The translations under genes were made by a program, and so were the position numbers. Source: Pseudomonas fulva NBRC 16637 = DSM 17717 (GTDB taxonomy: Bacteria; Pseudomonadota; Gammaproteobacteria; Pseudomonadales; Pseudomonadaceae). Taken from it: a stretch of DNA of 64,000 nucleotides. The first letter of the stretch is position 1, and every line of letters begins with the position of its first letter. The notes under the pieces are model-generated. The model saw only the letters and a program-made list of their open reading frames with translations. It made no database searches and was not told where the DNA came from. Positions 33,065-42,700 of the stretch are shown piece by piece. The stretch lies in NCBI RefSeq assembly GCF_000730565.1, contig NZ_BBIQ01000002.1, positions 186,001 to 250,000 of the forward strand. Reading direction: 5' to 3'.

Positions 33065-33315
33065 GCGTTGTCGAGGATGGCAGCTACGTAGACCGGCTTT
33101 ATGCAATCGCCACAGGGTGGCTTGGCTGGTCGCCAGATGCAGCATGGCGCACGCCTCTTCCGGAGTTGTTCCTGGCCATGGATGCGCGCATCGAGTGGTC
33201 ACAGATGACGAACCCATTCGGGAAGGGTAAGCCTCAGCCAGGGAAGGACAAGCCAAGTGCATCCAGTGTGGCAGACAAGCTGCGGATGGCGCTGACTGGG
33301 AAAACAAGACATTGA
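33061..33315 (+). CDS. Second tail assembly chaperone (gpGT T-like)
   Basis: The 84-aa protein starts at GTG overlapping the previous stop (GTGA). It contains a Trp-rich helix (ATGWLGWSPDAAWRTPLPEL) and a basic C-terminus. Many tail chaperone pairs are joined by frameshifting; here the second part has its own start and coupled translation looks sufficient. Confidence 0.7.
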   Translation: MSVVEDGSYVDRLYAIATGWLGWSPDAAWRTPLPELFLAMDARIEWSQMTNPFGKGKPQPGKDKPSASSVADKLRMALTGKTRH

Positions 33316-33374
33316 TCATTCGTCCACGGCAAAAGATGGTGCTAAAGTTTCAAGCTTTTGGGTGAGGTGTTGAC

Positions 33375-33776
33375 GTGAGATTGATGACCGCGGCCCTAAT
33401 CGCCGTATTTCTGAGCGGGTGCTCAACCTCTCCCATGCCATCGTCTGAAGCCTCCAAAGTTCCCGATTCGAGGATCTTTGCATTCTCTGCCAAAGACCAA
33501 GCAAGACTGGTGGTGACCAGGGATTCAGGTTTCCTTGCCGGGGGATGCAATTACGAGCTCTACATCGATGGAAAATTGGCTGCTGAATTTGCCGCTGGAG
33601 AAACAGCTGAGTTTGGGCTGAAGCCGGGGCAACATGCCATTGGCATAGCGGGCGCTAGGCATTGCGCTGGTGCTGGCATCCTTGAGTCTGAGGTGACACT
33701 TAAGCCAGGCGAGACCGTGAAGCGAAGGATGTTTACCAACTCGGCCGGCTTTCATTTAACACCAACAGGCTTCTAA
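33375..33776 (+). CDS. Phage lipoprotein in the HK97 gp15 position
   Basis: The 133-aa precursor starts at GTG and has a lipobox (LIAVFLSGC, acylated Cys near residue 15). The mature part is a small beta domain (CNYELYIDGKLAAEFAAGE ... FGLKPGQHAIGI). It interrupts the tail genes between chaperones and tape measure and ends in its own terminator, the place where HK97 carries the moron gp15, a superinfection exclusion protein. I infer a similar role at the cell envelope. Confidence 0.8.
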   Translation: MRLMTAALIAVFLSGCSTSPMPSSEASKVPDSRIFAFSAKDQARLVVTRDSGFLAGGCNYELYIDGKLAAEFAAGETAEFGLKPGQHAIGIAGARHCAGAGILESEVTLKPGETVKRRMFTNSAGFHLTPTGF

Positions 33777-33783
33777 TCTCACG

Positions 33784-33807
33784 AACCCGCTCTGGCGGGT
33801 TTTTTTT
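33784..33807 (+). terminator. Terminator after the lipoprotein gene
   Basis: AACCCGC and GCGGGTT form a stem with a 4-base loop and are followed by T8. It marks the lipoprotein as a separate transcription unit inside the tail operon. Confidence 0.88.
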
Positions 33808-33822
33808 CGGCCGGAGACAGTG

Positions 33823-36800
33823 ATGACGGATACAGACATCCAGGGGATGCTGGTTCGAATTGAGGCGACTACAGCTCAACTTCGCTCAGAAATCGCGAGG
33901 GCTGATTCGACGGTTGCCAGGGGCGCTACTGCAATTGACCGAAGCCTTGCTCGAATCGACGAGAGCTTCGACAGGGCAGGTGAAAGAGCCCAACGTGCCG
34001 GGGCTCTGATTAAAAATGCTTTGGCTGTGGCGGTGGGCGCTGCCTCGGTACGCTCAATAATCGATGTTGCCGACTCCTACTCACAAATGTCGGATCGAAT
34101 GGGGCTGGCGACCTCAAGCGTCAACGAATACAACCTAGTGCAAGACAGGTTGCTAGACACAGCTAAGCGGACCTATCGGCCCTTGAGTGAAGCTCAAGAG
34201 CTTTACATCCGGACGGCAGACAGTCTCAAGTCCATGGGCTACAACACCAGCCAAGCGTTGGATGTAATGGACAGCTTCAGCTTCCTGCTTGTGACCAACT
34301 CAGCAAGCACTGACAAGGCGGCATCCGCCATTGATGCTTACTCCAAGGCGCTCCAGACCGGAAAGGTTGAAGCTGACGGTTGGCAATCGATCCTCGCGGC
34401 AATGCCAACGGTAGTAGACACGTTAGCTAAAGCGACTGGTAAAAGCGCAGAGGAAATTCGCTCTCTTGGAGCGGCTGGTAAGCTCAATCTGGACCTCCTC
34501 ACTGACGGTCTTCGGAAGTCGGCACAGGCAAACGGTGAGCTAGCTGACAGCATGGGCGTAGCGGTGCGTGATGCGCTACAAAATCTCAACAATGCTTTCA
34601 CGGTCTACATCGGCCGCTTAAACGAGACCACTGATGGGACTGGTGTCCTTGCCAAGGGTATCAGCGTAATCGGGGATAACTTCGATACCCTGGCGAACAT
34701 TGCTGGGGTCGTGGCGGTTGGAGCTTTGGCAGGGTACGCAAGGGGGTTAGCTGGAAGCGCTGCAGCGTCAATCGCTGCTACCAGAGCTGCCGTAGCCGAT
34801 GCCATCGCGCGAAAGTCGCAGGCGACTGCCGTACTACTCGCAGCTCAGGCCGAACAGCAAAAAGCACAGACCGCTGTATTCCTGGCAGAGAAAGAAGCCA
34901 TCGCAGCGCGCGGGACCGCTGTGCAAACTCAGCTGTCGCTCCAGCTTGCTGAAGCGCGGATGGTTGAGACGCGTGCTACCAACGCAGTCGCTGCTGCGCA
35001 GGCAGGCGTTAGCAGAGCGTCAGTAGGCGTGTTAGGTGTGCTGGGTGGGCCCGCCGGCGTTGCTGCCCTGGCTATCGGGGCAGCGACAGCCTTCCTCGCC
35101 CTTCGCGACAATACGAGTGTGCTTGAAGAGAAACTCGGCAACCTCAGCGACCCCATCGACAAGCTCATCGAACGCTTCAACAAGCTCAACCGTGCGACCC
35201 AGTCAGTGACCCTGCGCGAGCTCAAGGCTTCCATCGAAGATGCCGAGGGCGAGCTCAAGACCGCCTCGGGTTCCATTGCCTTCGAGTTTCAAAGCAGCCT
35301 GACGAACGCAGGCTTGGCGGGTGCCTCTGGATTCATGGCAGGCATAGCGCCGCTGTCAGCCGAGTTCCAGGCGGCCATGGATGTGGTCAAGAAGGCTTCC
35401 GCCGACCAAGCCGCGGGCATGAAGGTCGACTGGAAAGCGGTGGCCGATATCATCCGCGAAGTGCCAGGCGTAACGGCGGAAATGGCAGATGCTCTAGAGG
35501 AGAGCGGCGGCGCTGCCACTGATAAGGCCGACGCAATCCAGCGGCTGAAGCAGGCCATGGCCGAGCTCACGGGGGAGACGGACGAGAATACCCGCGCTGA
35601 GCGAGAGAATGCCGCTGCCCGCGCAGCTGCAACTCAGGCGTTCGACAAATATATCGAGCAGCAGGGCAAGCTGCTGGCTGCGGCCCAGGACAAGACCTTC
35701 ACAGCAGCCGCAAAGCGGCACATCAGCGAGCAAACTGACCTCACCGACGCGCAGAAAACGGCCATTCTGTCGATGGCTGCTGCACGTGATGCGCAAAAGA
35801 AAGCCGATGACGCTGCTGCCAAGGCAGGCCGTAAACAAGCGTCCGAGTCGGAAAAGGCCGCCAAGCAGCAGCTAAAAGACTTCGAGTCATCGGAGGAGGG
35901 CTACAAGCGGCAGATCAAGCTGATCAACACCACTGGCGACAAACAACAGGACGCCACTGAGGTCGCTAAGCTGTCGTTTGAGCTTCAAGAGGGCAAGCTT
36001 GGCAACCTGTCGAAGGCTCAGCAAAAGCGGCTCCTGGAACTGGCTGCAGAGCTGGACGGGCTCAACAAGATTAAGAAGGCCAATGAGGATGCGCTGAAGC
36101 TAAGCGCTTTCAAGACTGCGCAAGCCTCTGGCACACAAACAGCCATCAACGGCTATGCACAGGAGCTGGCGGGAATTGGGATGGGCGACAAAGCCCGTGA
36201 CCGGATGCGTGCCGATCTGGCCGTACGGCAGAAGTATGTCGAGGATGTAAAGGCCCTCAACGAACAGCGAAATACTGGTCAGATTACCCCTGAGCTCTAT
36301 GCCAGCCAGACAGAAGTTTTACAGGAAGAGCTGAACAAGCAGCTGTTTGCCCAGCAGCTCTACTACGAGCAGGTTGATGAGCTGCAGACCAACTGGGTGC
36401 TGGGTGCTCAGGAAGCCTGGCAGAACTATGCTGACGCGGCCACCAACTACTCCGCAACTGCAGCCGATGCTACCGCGTCTACTCTCGGCAGCGCCCGCAG
36501 TGAACTTGGAGCATTCTTCGCCGATATGGCCACCGGGTCAAAGGACGCCGGCGACGCATTGGCGGACATGGTGACTGGTTTCGGAAAGTCAGTGATATCG
36601 ACCTTGGCCGATATGGCAGCTCAGTGGCTGATCTACCAGGCGGTGCAGCTTGTGGTCGGTAAAACCACTCAGTCATCTGCAAGCCTTGGCATGGTAGCTA
36701 ATGCCCAGGCAACGGCCTTCCAAGCGCAACTGGCCGCATATGCATCTACCGCAGCCATCCCTATTTACGGGCCCGCTCTGGCGCCTGCTGCAGCGCTTAC

Positions 36801-37233
36801 GGCGGCAGCTGCTACGGCCCCCATGGTTGCCGGGGTAGCCTCAACCTCAGCGATGGCAGGTGCAGGCTTCATGGATGGCGGCTACACAGGCCACGGTCGC
36901 AGAGATGAAGTTGCCGGCCCTGTCCACCGTGGGGAGTACGTTTTCGATGCCGAGGCCACTGCCAGGATTGGTGTTGGCAATCTGGAAGCCCTTAGCGATG
37001 GGCGCATTGGGATGATCGGTCGAGGTTCGTCAGCTTCTGCTGGCGCAGAGCGCGCGCAGAGCGGTGGTGCCCAGATCATCATCAACTCACCAATCAACGT
37101 CCAGGCCCAGCAAGGAGTAAGTGAAGAGCAGGCGAGGCGTCAGGGTGAAGGTCTGCGAGAGGGCTTCGAAGGTGTCGTGCGTGATGTGCTGTATCGGGAA
37201 ACCCAGCAGGGCGGCCTTCTTTGGAGAAAGTGA
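33823..37233 (+). CDS. Tail tape measure protein
   Basis: The 1136-aa protein has coiled-coil ends, a conserved N-terminal tape-measure domain (SYSQMSDRMGLATSSVNEYN to about residue 260), hydrophobic segments near 270-310 and 400-420, and a C-terminal GGYTGHGRRDEVAGPVHRGE motif of lambda-like tape measures. It sets tail length. GGAG precedes the ATG. Confidence 0.93.
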   Translation: MTDTDIQGMLVRIEATTAQLRSEIARADSTVARGATAIDRSLARIDESFDRAGERAQRAGALIKNALAVAVGAASVRSIIDVADSYSQMSDRMGLATSSVNEYNLVQDRLLDTAKRTYRPLSEAQELYIRTADSLKSMGYNTSQALDVMDSFSFLLVTNSASTDKAASAIDAYSKALQTGKVEADGWQSILAAMPTVVDTLAKATGKSAEEIRSLGAAGKLNLDLLTDGLRKSAQANGELADSMGVAVRDALQNLNNAFTVYIGRLNETTDGTGVLAKGISVIGDNFDTLANIAGVVAVGALAGYARGLAGSAAASIAATRAAVADAIARKSQATAVLLAAQAEQQKAQTAVFLAEKEAIAARGTAVQTQLSLQLAEARMVETRATNAVAAAQAGVSRASVGVLGVLGGPAGVAALAIGAATAFLALRDNTSVLEEKLGNLSDPIDKLIERFNKLNRATQSVTLRELKASIEDAEGELKTASGSIAFEFQSSLTNAGLAGASGFMAGIAPLSAEFQAAMDVVKKASADQAAGMKVDWKAVADIIREVPGVTAEMADALEESGGAATDKADAIQRLKQAMAELTGETDENTRAERENAAARAAATQAFDKYIEQQGKLLAAAQDKTFTAAAKRHISEQTDLTDAQKTAILSMAAARDAQKKADDAAAKAGRKQASESEKAAKQQLKDFESSEEGYKRQIKLINTTGDKQQDATEVAKLSFELQEGKLGNLSKAQQKRLLELAAELDGLNKIKKANEDALKLSAFKTAQASGTQTAINGYAQELAGIGMGDKARDRMRADLAVRQKYVEDVKALNEQRNTGQITPELYASQTEVLQEELNKQLFAQQLYYEQVDELQTNWVLGAQEAWQNYADAATNYSATAADATASTLGSARSELGAFFADMATGSKDAGDALADMVTGFGKSVISTLADMAAQWLIYQAVQLVVGKTTQSSASLGMVANAQATAFQAQLAAYASTAAIPIYGPALAPAAALTAAAATAPMVAGVASTSAMAGAGFMDGGYTGHGRRDEVAGPVHRGEYVFDAEATARIGVGNLEALSDGRIGMIGRGSSASAGAERAQSGGAQIIINSPINVQAQQGVSEEQARRQGEGLREGFEGVVRDVLYRETQQGGLLWRK

Positions 37234-37583
37234 TGACAGAGATCTTCAGCTTTGACGTTGAGGCCGAAGCTGACGGCGAGGTCAAGCAGAACACCTGGGA
37301 GAACAACTTCGGTGATGGTTTTGTCCAGGCAGGTGGCGTCGGCATTAACACCAAGACACAGTCGTGGAGCTTGTCCCATACAGGCCTTCTAGTCGAGGGA
37401 GAGGAAGCCTTTGAGATTCGCAAGTTCCTAGACCGCCATGAGGGCTATCGCACCTGCTACTGGACGCCGCCGGGTGGTGTGCAGGGTCGGTACAGGGCCA
37501 AAGGCTACAAAATCAGAGCCCGTGGCGCTCCCAACCTGGTGACCATCAGCTGGACTTTCGATCAGCGATTTACCCCCTATTGA
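37233..37583 (+). CDS. Minor tail protein M-like
   Basis: The 116-aa protein (WENNFGDGFVQAGGVGINTK, then WTPPGGVQGRYRAKG and ISWTFDQRF) matches lambda gpM. The ATG touches the tape measure stop. Confidence 0.9.
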   Translation: MTEIFSFDVEAEADGEVKQNTWENNFGDGFVQAGGVGINTKTQSWSLSHTGLLVEGEEAFEIRKFLDRHEGYRTCYWTPPGGVQGRYRAKGYKIRARGAPNLVTISWTFDQRFTPY

Positions 37584-37603
37584 CCCCGCGCTTGCGGGGT
37601 TTT
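37582..37603 (+). terminator. Hairpin after M-like gene
   Basis: CCCCGC and GCGGGG form a stem with a 4-base loop, followed by T4 and a C/T-rich stretch. It lies inside the late operon and would be read through by an antiterminated polymerase. Confidence 0.75.
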
Positions 37604-37619
37604 CTCTTTCAGAGGCCCC

Positions 37620-38321
37620 ATGACTTTCGAATCCGATATCCAGAAGCTTGAGCCTGGCAACCAGATCCGGCTCTACGAGGTGGACGCGACCCGACTGGGC
37701 GGGAACATCATGCGCTTCCATGGCCATGCTCAGGAGGCCGATATCATCTGGCAGGGCCAGCTCTATTCGGCCATGCAGATCGAGGCCAAGGGCTTCGACA
37801 TTCGCGGCGATGGCCGGCCTGCCACCCCGACCCTGCAGATGGTCAACGAAATTGACGGGGTGCGTGGCGCGGTCACAGCGCTCTGCCTGGCGCTCAAGGA
37901 CCTGGTGGGCTCCAAGGTCAGGGTCATCGAGACCTTCCGCCACTTCCTGGATGCTGCGAACTTCCCGGACGGAAACCCCGATGCGTCCAACCAGGCCCGG
38001 GAAAACCTCTGGTACATCGAGCAGAAGACCGACGAGAACCGCCAGCAGGTGACCTTCCAGTTGTCCAGCCCTTTGGACATGGGCGGCGTCATGCTGCCGG
38101 CTCAGCAGATCACCAAGCTATGCCGCTGGGCCTGCCGTGGGCAGTACCGGGGTGAGGCCTGCGCCTATACTGGCGCTGCCATGTACACCAAGCAGGACGA
38201 GCCCACTGACAACCCGGCGCTCGACCGCTGCCCGGGGCGCTGGAAGAGCTGCAAGCTTCGCGGCAACACACGCCGCTTCGGCGGCTCCATGGGCGCAAGC
38301 CTGATCGTCAGCTCGAGGTGA
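37620..38321 (+). CDS. Minor tail protein L-like
   Basis: The 233-aa protein fits lambda gpL. The C-terminal part has four cysteines (LCRWACRGQYRGEAC ... DRCPGRWKSCK) at the place where gpL binds an iron-sulfur cluster. It forms part of the tail tip. Confidence 0.9.
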   Translation: MTFESDIQKLEPGNQIRLYEVDATRLGGNIMRFHGHAQEADIIWQGQLYSAMQIEAKGFDIRGDGRPATPTLQMVNEIDGVRGAVTALCLALKDLVGSKVRVIETFRHFLDAANFPDGNPDASNQARENLWYIEQKTDENRQQVTFQLSSPLDMGGVMLPAQQITKLCRWACRGQYRGEACAYTGAAMYTKQDEPTDNPALDRCPGRWKSCKLRGNTRRFGGSMGASLIVSSR

Positions 38322-38324
38322 TCA

Positions 38325-39107
38325 ATGCGTATCAACCAGTCACTGCAGGCCGCGATCCGCGAGCATGCCGAACGCGCGTATCCGGCCGAAGCGTGCGGGG
38401 TGCTGATCAAGACCGACCAGGGCCGGGCCTATGTGCCGTGCCGCAACCTGGCGAAAACGCCGCGGGAGAACTTCCGCCTTCACCATGAGGACTTGGCAGA
38501 CGCCGAGGATCAGGGCGAGCTGCTGGCGATCGTGCACAGCCATCCTGATGCTGCGCCTACGCCCAGCATGGCAGACCGGGTGAGCTGTGAACTGCATGAG
38601 GTGCCCTGGGGGATCGTCGGCTGGCCAGGTGGCGACATGCAGTGGTTCAAGCCGTCAGGCTACCAGGCCCCGCTACTGGGTCGCGAGTTCGCCCATGGCC
38701 TGCTGGATTGCTGGGCCGCCTGTCGCGACTGGTACGCCCGCGAGGCCGGCTTGGTGTTGCCCAACTTCGAGCGCGATGACCTCTGGTGGGAGCAGGAAGA
38801 CGGCCCAAGCCTGTATGAGGCCAACTTTGCTGCAACCGGCTTCTACCAGGTGGATGAGCCCCGGCGCGGCGACATGCTGGTGTTTATGGTGCCATCGCCT
38901 GGGCGGCCCTGCTTTCACCCTAATCATGCAGCTATTTACCTCGGCAGCCAGCCGGAGCTGACCAGCGAGCCGGCGGCGCGCCTGGGTGGCAGCGGGCCCT
39001 TCATCTACCACCACATGGCCGGCAGGGCCTCCACGCGGGAAGTCTACGGCTGGTCAATGGCCAACCGCTGCCGGCTGATCCTGCGGCACAAGGACTTTCA
39101 ACCATGA
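38325..39107 (+). CDS. Tail tip protein K-like (JAB/MPN + NlpC/P60)
   Basis: The 260-aa protein has an N-terminal JAB/MPN metalloprotease-type domain (HSHPDAAPTPSMAD near 70) and a C-terminal NlpC/P60 part (LLDCWAACRDWYAREAGLVL near 125, HPNHAAIYLG near 200). It is the lambda gpK type and may cleave peptidoglycan during DNA entry. Confidence 0.92.
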   Translation: MRINQSLQAAIREHAERAYPAEACGVLIKTDQGRAYVPCRNLAKTPRENFRLHHEDLADAEDQGELLAIVHSHPDAAPTPSMADRVSCELHEVPWGIVGWPGGDMQWFKPSGYQAPLLGREFAHGLLDCWAACRDWYAREAGLVLPNFERDDLWWEQEDGPSLYEANFAATGFYQVDEPRRGDMLVFMVPSPGRPCFHPNHAAIYLGSQPELTSEPAARLGGSGPFIYHHMAGRASTREVYGWSMANRCRLILRHKDFQP

Positions 39108-39688
39108 AGCGCAAAGTGAAACTGTATGGGGTGCTGCGCAAGCACTTTGGACGCGAGTACGACCTGGATGTGAACAGCACACGCGACGCCATTCAGGCGC
39201 TGTGCAACATGGTGCCCGGCTTCGAAAAGTTCCTGACCACGGGCGAGGAGCGAGGACTGGTATTCACCGTGTTCTCCGGCACCCGCAACCTGTCAGCCGA
39301 TGACTTGGACATGGTGGGCGACGACGCCGGAGACATCCGAATTGCCCCGATCATTCAGGGCAGCAAGCAGGCCGGGCTGTTCACCACCATCATCGGCGTC
39401 GTGCTCATTGTGGCTGGCTACTTCACCTTCGGTACCACCTCCGCCTATGGCGTGGCGATGATCGCCGGCGGTGCCGCCATGGCTGCAACTGGTGTGGTGC
39501 AGATGCTGTCGCCCACACCGACAACTGGCAGCCTTGATCGCAACGAGGACGGCAACAACCCCAGCTACGGGTTTGGCGGTGCGGTCACGACGATTGCCCA
39601 GGGCAATCCCTACCCGGTGCTGTACGGCGAGCGCGAGATCGGCGGAGCCGTAGAGTCGGGGGGGATCTACCCGCAAGACCGGCTGTGA
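39104..39688 (+). CDS. Tail assembly protein I-like
   Basis: The 194-aa protein begins with a ubiquitin-like part (VKLYGVLRKHFGREYDLDV), has two hydrophobic helices near 95-140, and ends with a conserved GNPYPVLYGEREIGG. Lambda gpI has the same layout. It overlaps the K-like gene by four bases. Confidence 0.92.
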   Translation: MKRKVKLYGVLRKHFGREYDLDVNSTRDAIQALCNMVPGFEKFLTTGEERGLVFTVFSGTRNLSADDLDMVGDDAGDIRIAPIIQGSKQAGLFTTIIGVVLIVAGYFTFGTTSAYGVAMIAGGAAMAATGVVQMLSPTPTTGSLDRNEDGNNPSYGFGGAVTTIAQGNPYPVLYGEREIGGAVESGGIYPQDRL

Positions 39689-39704
39689 ATATTGGCAACA
39701 CACG

Positions 39705-39725
39705 ACCCGCTTCGGCGGGTTTTTT
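39705..39725 (+). terminator. Hairpin between I and J
   Basis: ACCCGC and GCGGGT form a stem with a TTCG loop, followed by T5. Confidence 0.8.
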
Positions 39726-39742
39726 CGTTTGTGGAGACTGGA

Positions 39743-42700
39743 ATGGTCCAAGTATCGAAGCGCGCGCCGCAGCAGTCCCGCGCAGCGCGTAAGCGCCAGG
39801 TTGTGGGCAGCAAGGGCGGGGAGAAGAAGCAGAAGCAGCCCAGCATCGCTTCCAACAGCGTTCCGTCCATCGCCGTTGCCCGCCTGCTGTACCTGTGGAG
39901 TTGGGGCCCGATTGTGGGGCCGGTCAATGGACTGCGCTCCGTCAAGCTCGATGGCACCCAGGTCATGGCCGACGACGGCACCATGAACTACCCGGGTGTC
40001 AAATGGCAGTTTCGCTCAGGTGAGTTGAACCAGGAGCGGATGTCCGGCATCACCGAGTCGAGCAACGAGATTGCTGTTGGCCAGTTGCTGCTGACCACTG
40101 CGCCCTACGTGCACACCATCAGCAACCCCATGCTGGATGCCGTGCGTTTGCGTTTTTCCTGGCCACAACTGCAGCGCCAGGACCAGGCCGGCAACATTGA
40201 TGGTGTCCGCATTGAGTATGCGGTCGATGTATCGACCGACAATGGCCCGTTCCAGCAAGTGCTGGCGTCTGAGGTCAACCGCAAGAACGTCACCAAGTAT
40301 GAGCGCTCGCACCGGATCGAGCTTCCCGCCGGTTCGCGCTGGACCATTCGTGCCCGCCGTATCACGCCCGAAGCCAACAGCTCGCTGACCCAGGATGGGA
40401 TGTACGTTGAGGCGTTGTCGGAGGTGGTCGACAACGACCAAGAATACCCGCTGACCGCCGTCAGCTGCGTGGAGTACGACGCCGAGCAGTTCGGTGGCGA
40501 TATCGCCAAGATCGCCGTGCTGATGCGCGGGCGCATCGTGCGCGTACCTGCCAACTACAACGCAGAGACTCGCACCTACGCCACCAGCGGTGCTGGTACC
40601 ACCAACGGGGTCTGGGATGGCACCTTCAAGGAGGCCTATACCAACAACCCGGTCTGGGTCTTCTATGACCTGGTGCTGCACCCTTACTACGGTCTGGGAG
40701 ATCGCATTGATGCAAGCATGATCAATCGCTGGTCGCTGTATCGCATCGGGCAGTATTGCGACCAATTGGTGCCAGACGGCATGGGCGGCCAAGAACCGCG
40801 CTTCACCTGTAACCTGTACCTGCAGAAGCAGGCCGAGGCCTGGGCGGTGATCCAGGACCTGGCAGCCATCTTCCATGGCCTGGCCTTCTGGGACGGTAGC
40901 CAGATCACAGTCAATGCCGATATGCCGCAGGACCCGGTTTACAACTACACCCTGTCGCAGATCCTCGACGACGGGGCGGTCAAGTACACCGGCAGTAAGC
41001 TGCGCGAGCGGCATAGCCAGGCCATGGTGTCGTTCGATGACCCGGCGCGGGGGTATTACACCGACAAAGAGCCCGTTTTCGACGAGGACGCGATCGCTGA
41101 ATATGGGGTCCGCGAGATCTCCGTAGAGGCGGTGGGGTGCACCTCGCGTGGCCAAGCCCAGCGCGCTGGGCAGTGGGCTCTGATGACTGAGCAGCTGCAA
41201 CTCAGGGGCGCAACATTCCGCGTTGGCCTGGATGGCTACATTCCGAAGCCAGGCAAAGTCATCACCTTGTCCGACCCAATGCTCGCTGGGCGGGACAATG
41301 GCGGACGTATCGCCGCAGTAACGGGCCGCGTCGTGACGGTTGACCGTGACATCTATGTTCCAAGCGGCGCCCGCCTGCTGGTCAACCTGCCTAGCGGGAG
41401 GTCCGAGGTTCGCCAGATCCGTTCTGTGGCCGGTCGCCAGATCACCGTGGTAGCCGAATTCAGCGAGACGCCGCAGCCTGAGTGTGCCTGGGTGCTGGAC
41501 TTCGACGACCTCAAGGTCATGCAGTTCTACGTCCGCAACATCACCAGGCCTGAGTGGCACCAGTTTCAGCTGGAGTGCATCCAGTATGAGCCGGGCAAAT
41601 TCGACGCCATCGATTTCGGTACCATCATCGATGACCGGCCCATCAGTGTGCTTCCGCCGGGCGTACAAGATGCACCCGCGCGCGTACTGATCGGCAGCTA
41701 CTCCGCTGTGGACCAGGGCATTGCGGTCACCACCATGACCATCTCTTGGGATGCGGCACCAGGTGCTGTGGCCTACGACGTTGAATGGCGCTGGGGTTCG
41801 CGTGACTGGGTGAGGATGCCGAAAACCGGTCAGCTCACCGCTGATGTTCGTGGGGTCTACGCGGGTCAGTACTTGGCCCGCGTGCGCGCCATCAGTGCTA
41901 TGGACGTGGCCTCTATCCCGACCACCTCAGCCCTGACGGAAATTGCCGGTAAAACAACGCCACCGCCGGCGGTGACCTTCCTGCGCGCTGAAAGCTTGAT
42001 CTTCGGGATCAAGGTCACCATCGGTTACCCAGCTGGCGCCAGCGACACGCAGCGTGCAGAACTGTGGTACGGGCCGGGCTCAGACCTGGCAGCAGCCACG
42101 AAACTGACGGATCTGGCCTACCCGCAGGCAGACCACACCCTGCAGGGCTTGCGCGCTGGCCAGACGTTCTACTTCTGGGCGCGCCTGGTCGACCGTTCTG
42201 GCAACGTCGGGGCTTGGTTTCCGGTCGATGCGCCAGGGATTAAGGGTCAGGCCAGCGCCGACGCCGGTCCCATCCTTGAGCAGATTGCCAAGCAGATCGG
42301 CGAGAGCGAGCTCGGCAAGGAACTCACCAGCAAGATCGAAAAGATCCAGCTCATTGACGGCAACGGCCCGGGGTCGGTGAACGAGCGCGTAGGGGCGGCG
42401 AAGACCGAGCTGGCCAAGCAGATCAGCGATGTGAACAACGCTCTTGGCACTGTGAAGGGCAACCTCGAGCAGCAAATCACCGCCGTGAGCGCGGACGTTT
42501 CCGCTGCCAAGACCGAGCTGCAGCAGCAGATCGCCAATGTCTCGGCCTTGGCCGGCTCCTTGCCGTATCGCAAGGACAAGGCCTACAGCGTCGGCCAGAG
42601 CGCCCTGGGCAGTGATGGCAAGCTATACCAGGCCCTGAAAGCGGTACCCCTGAACACGCCACCGCCGAACGCCACCTACTGGACCGATGTTGGCCAGGCG

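Noticed and set aside
40016..41668. Leftward 550-aa ORF opposite J
   Set aside because: Shadow of the conserved J reading frame; no domain and no ribosome-binding site.
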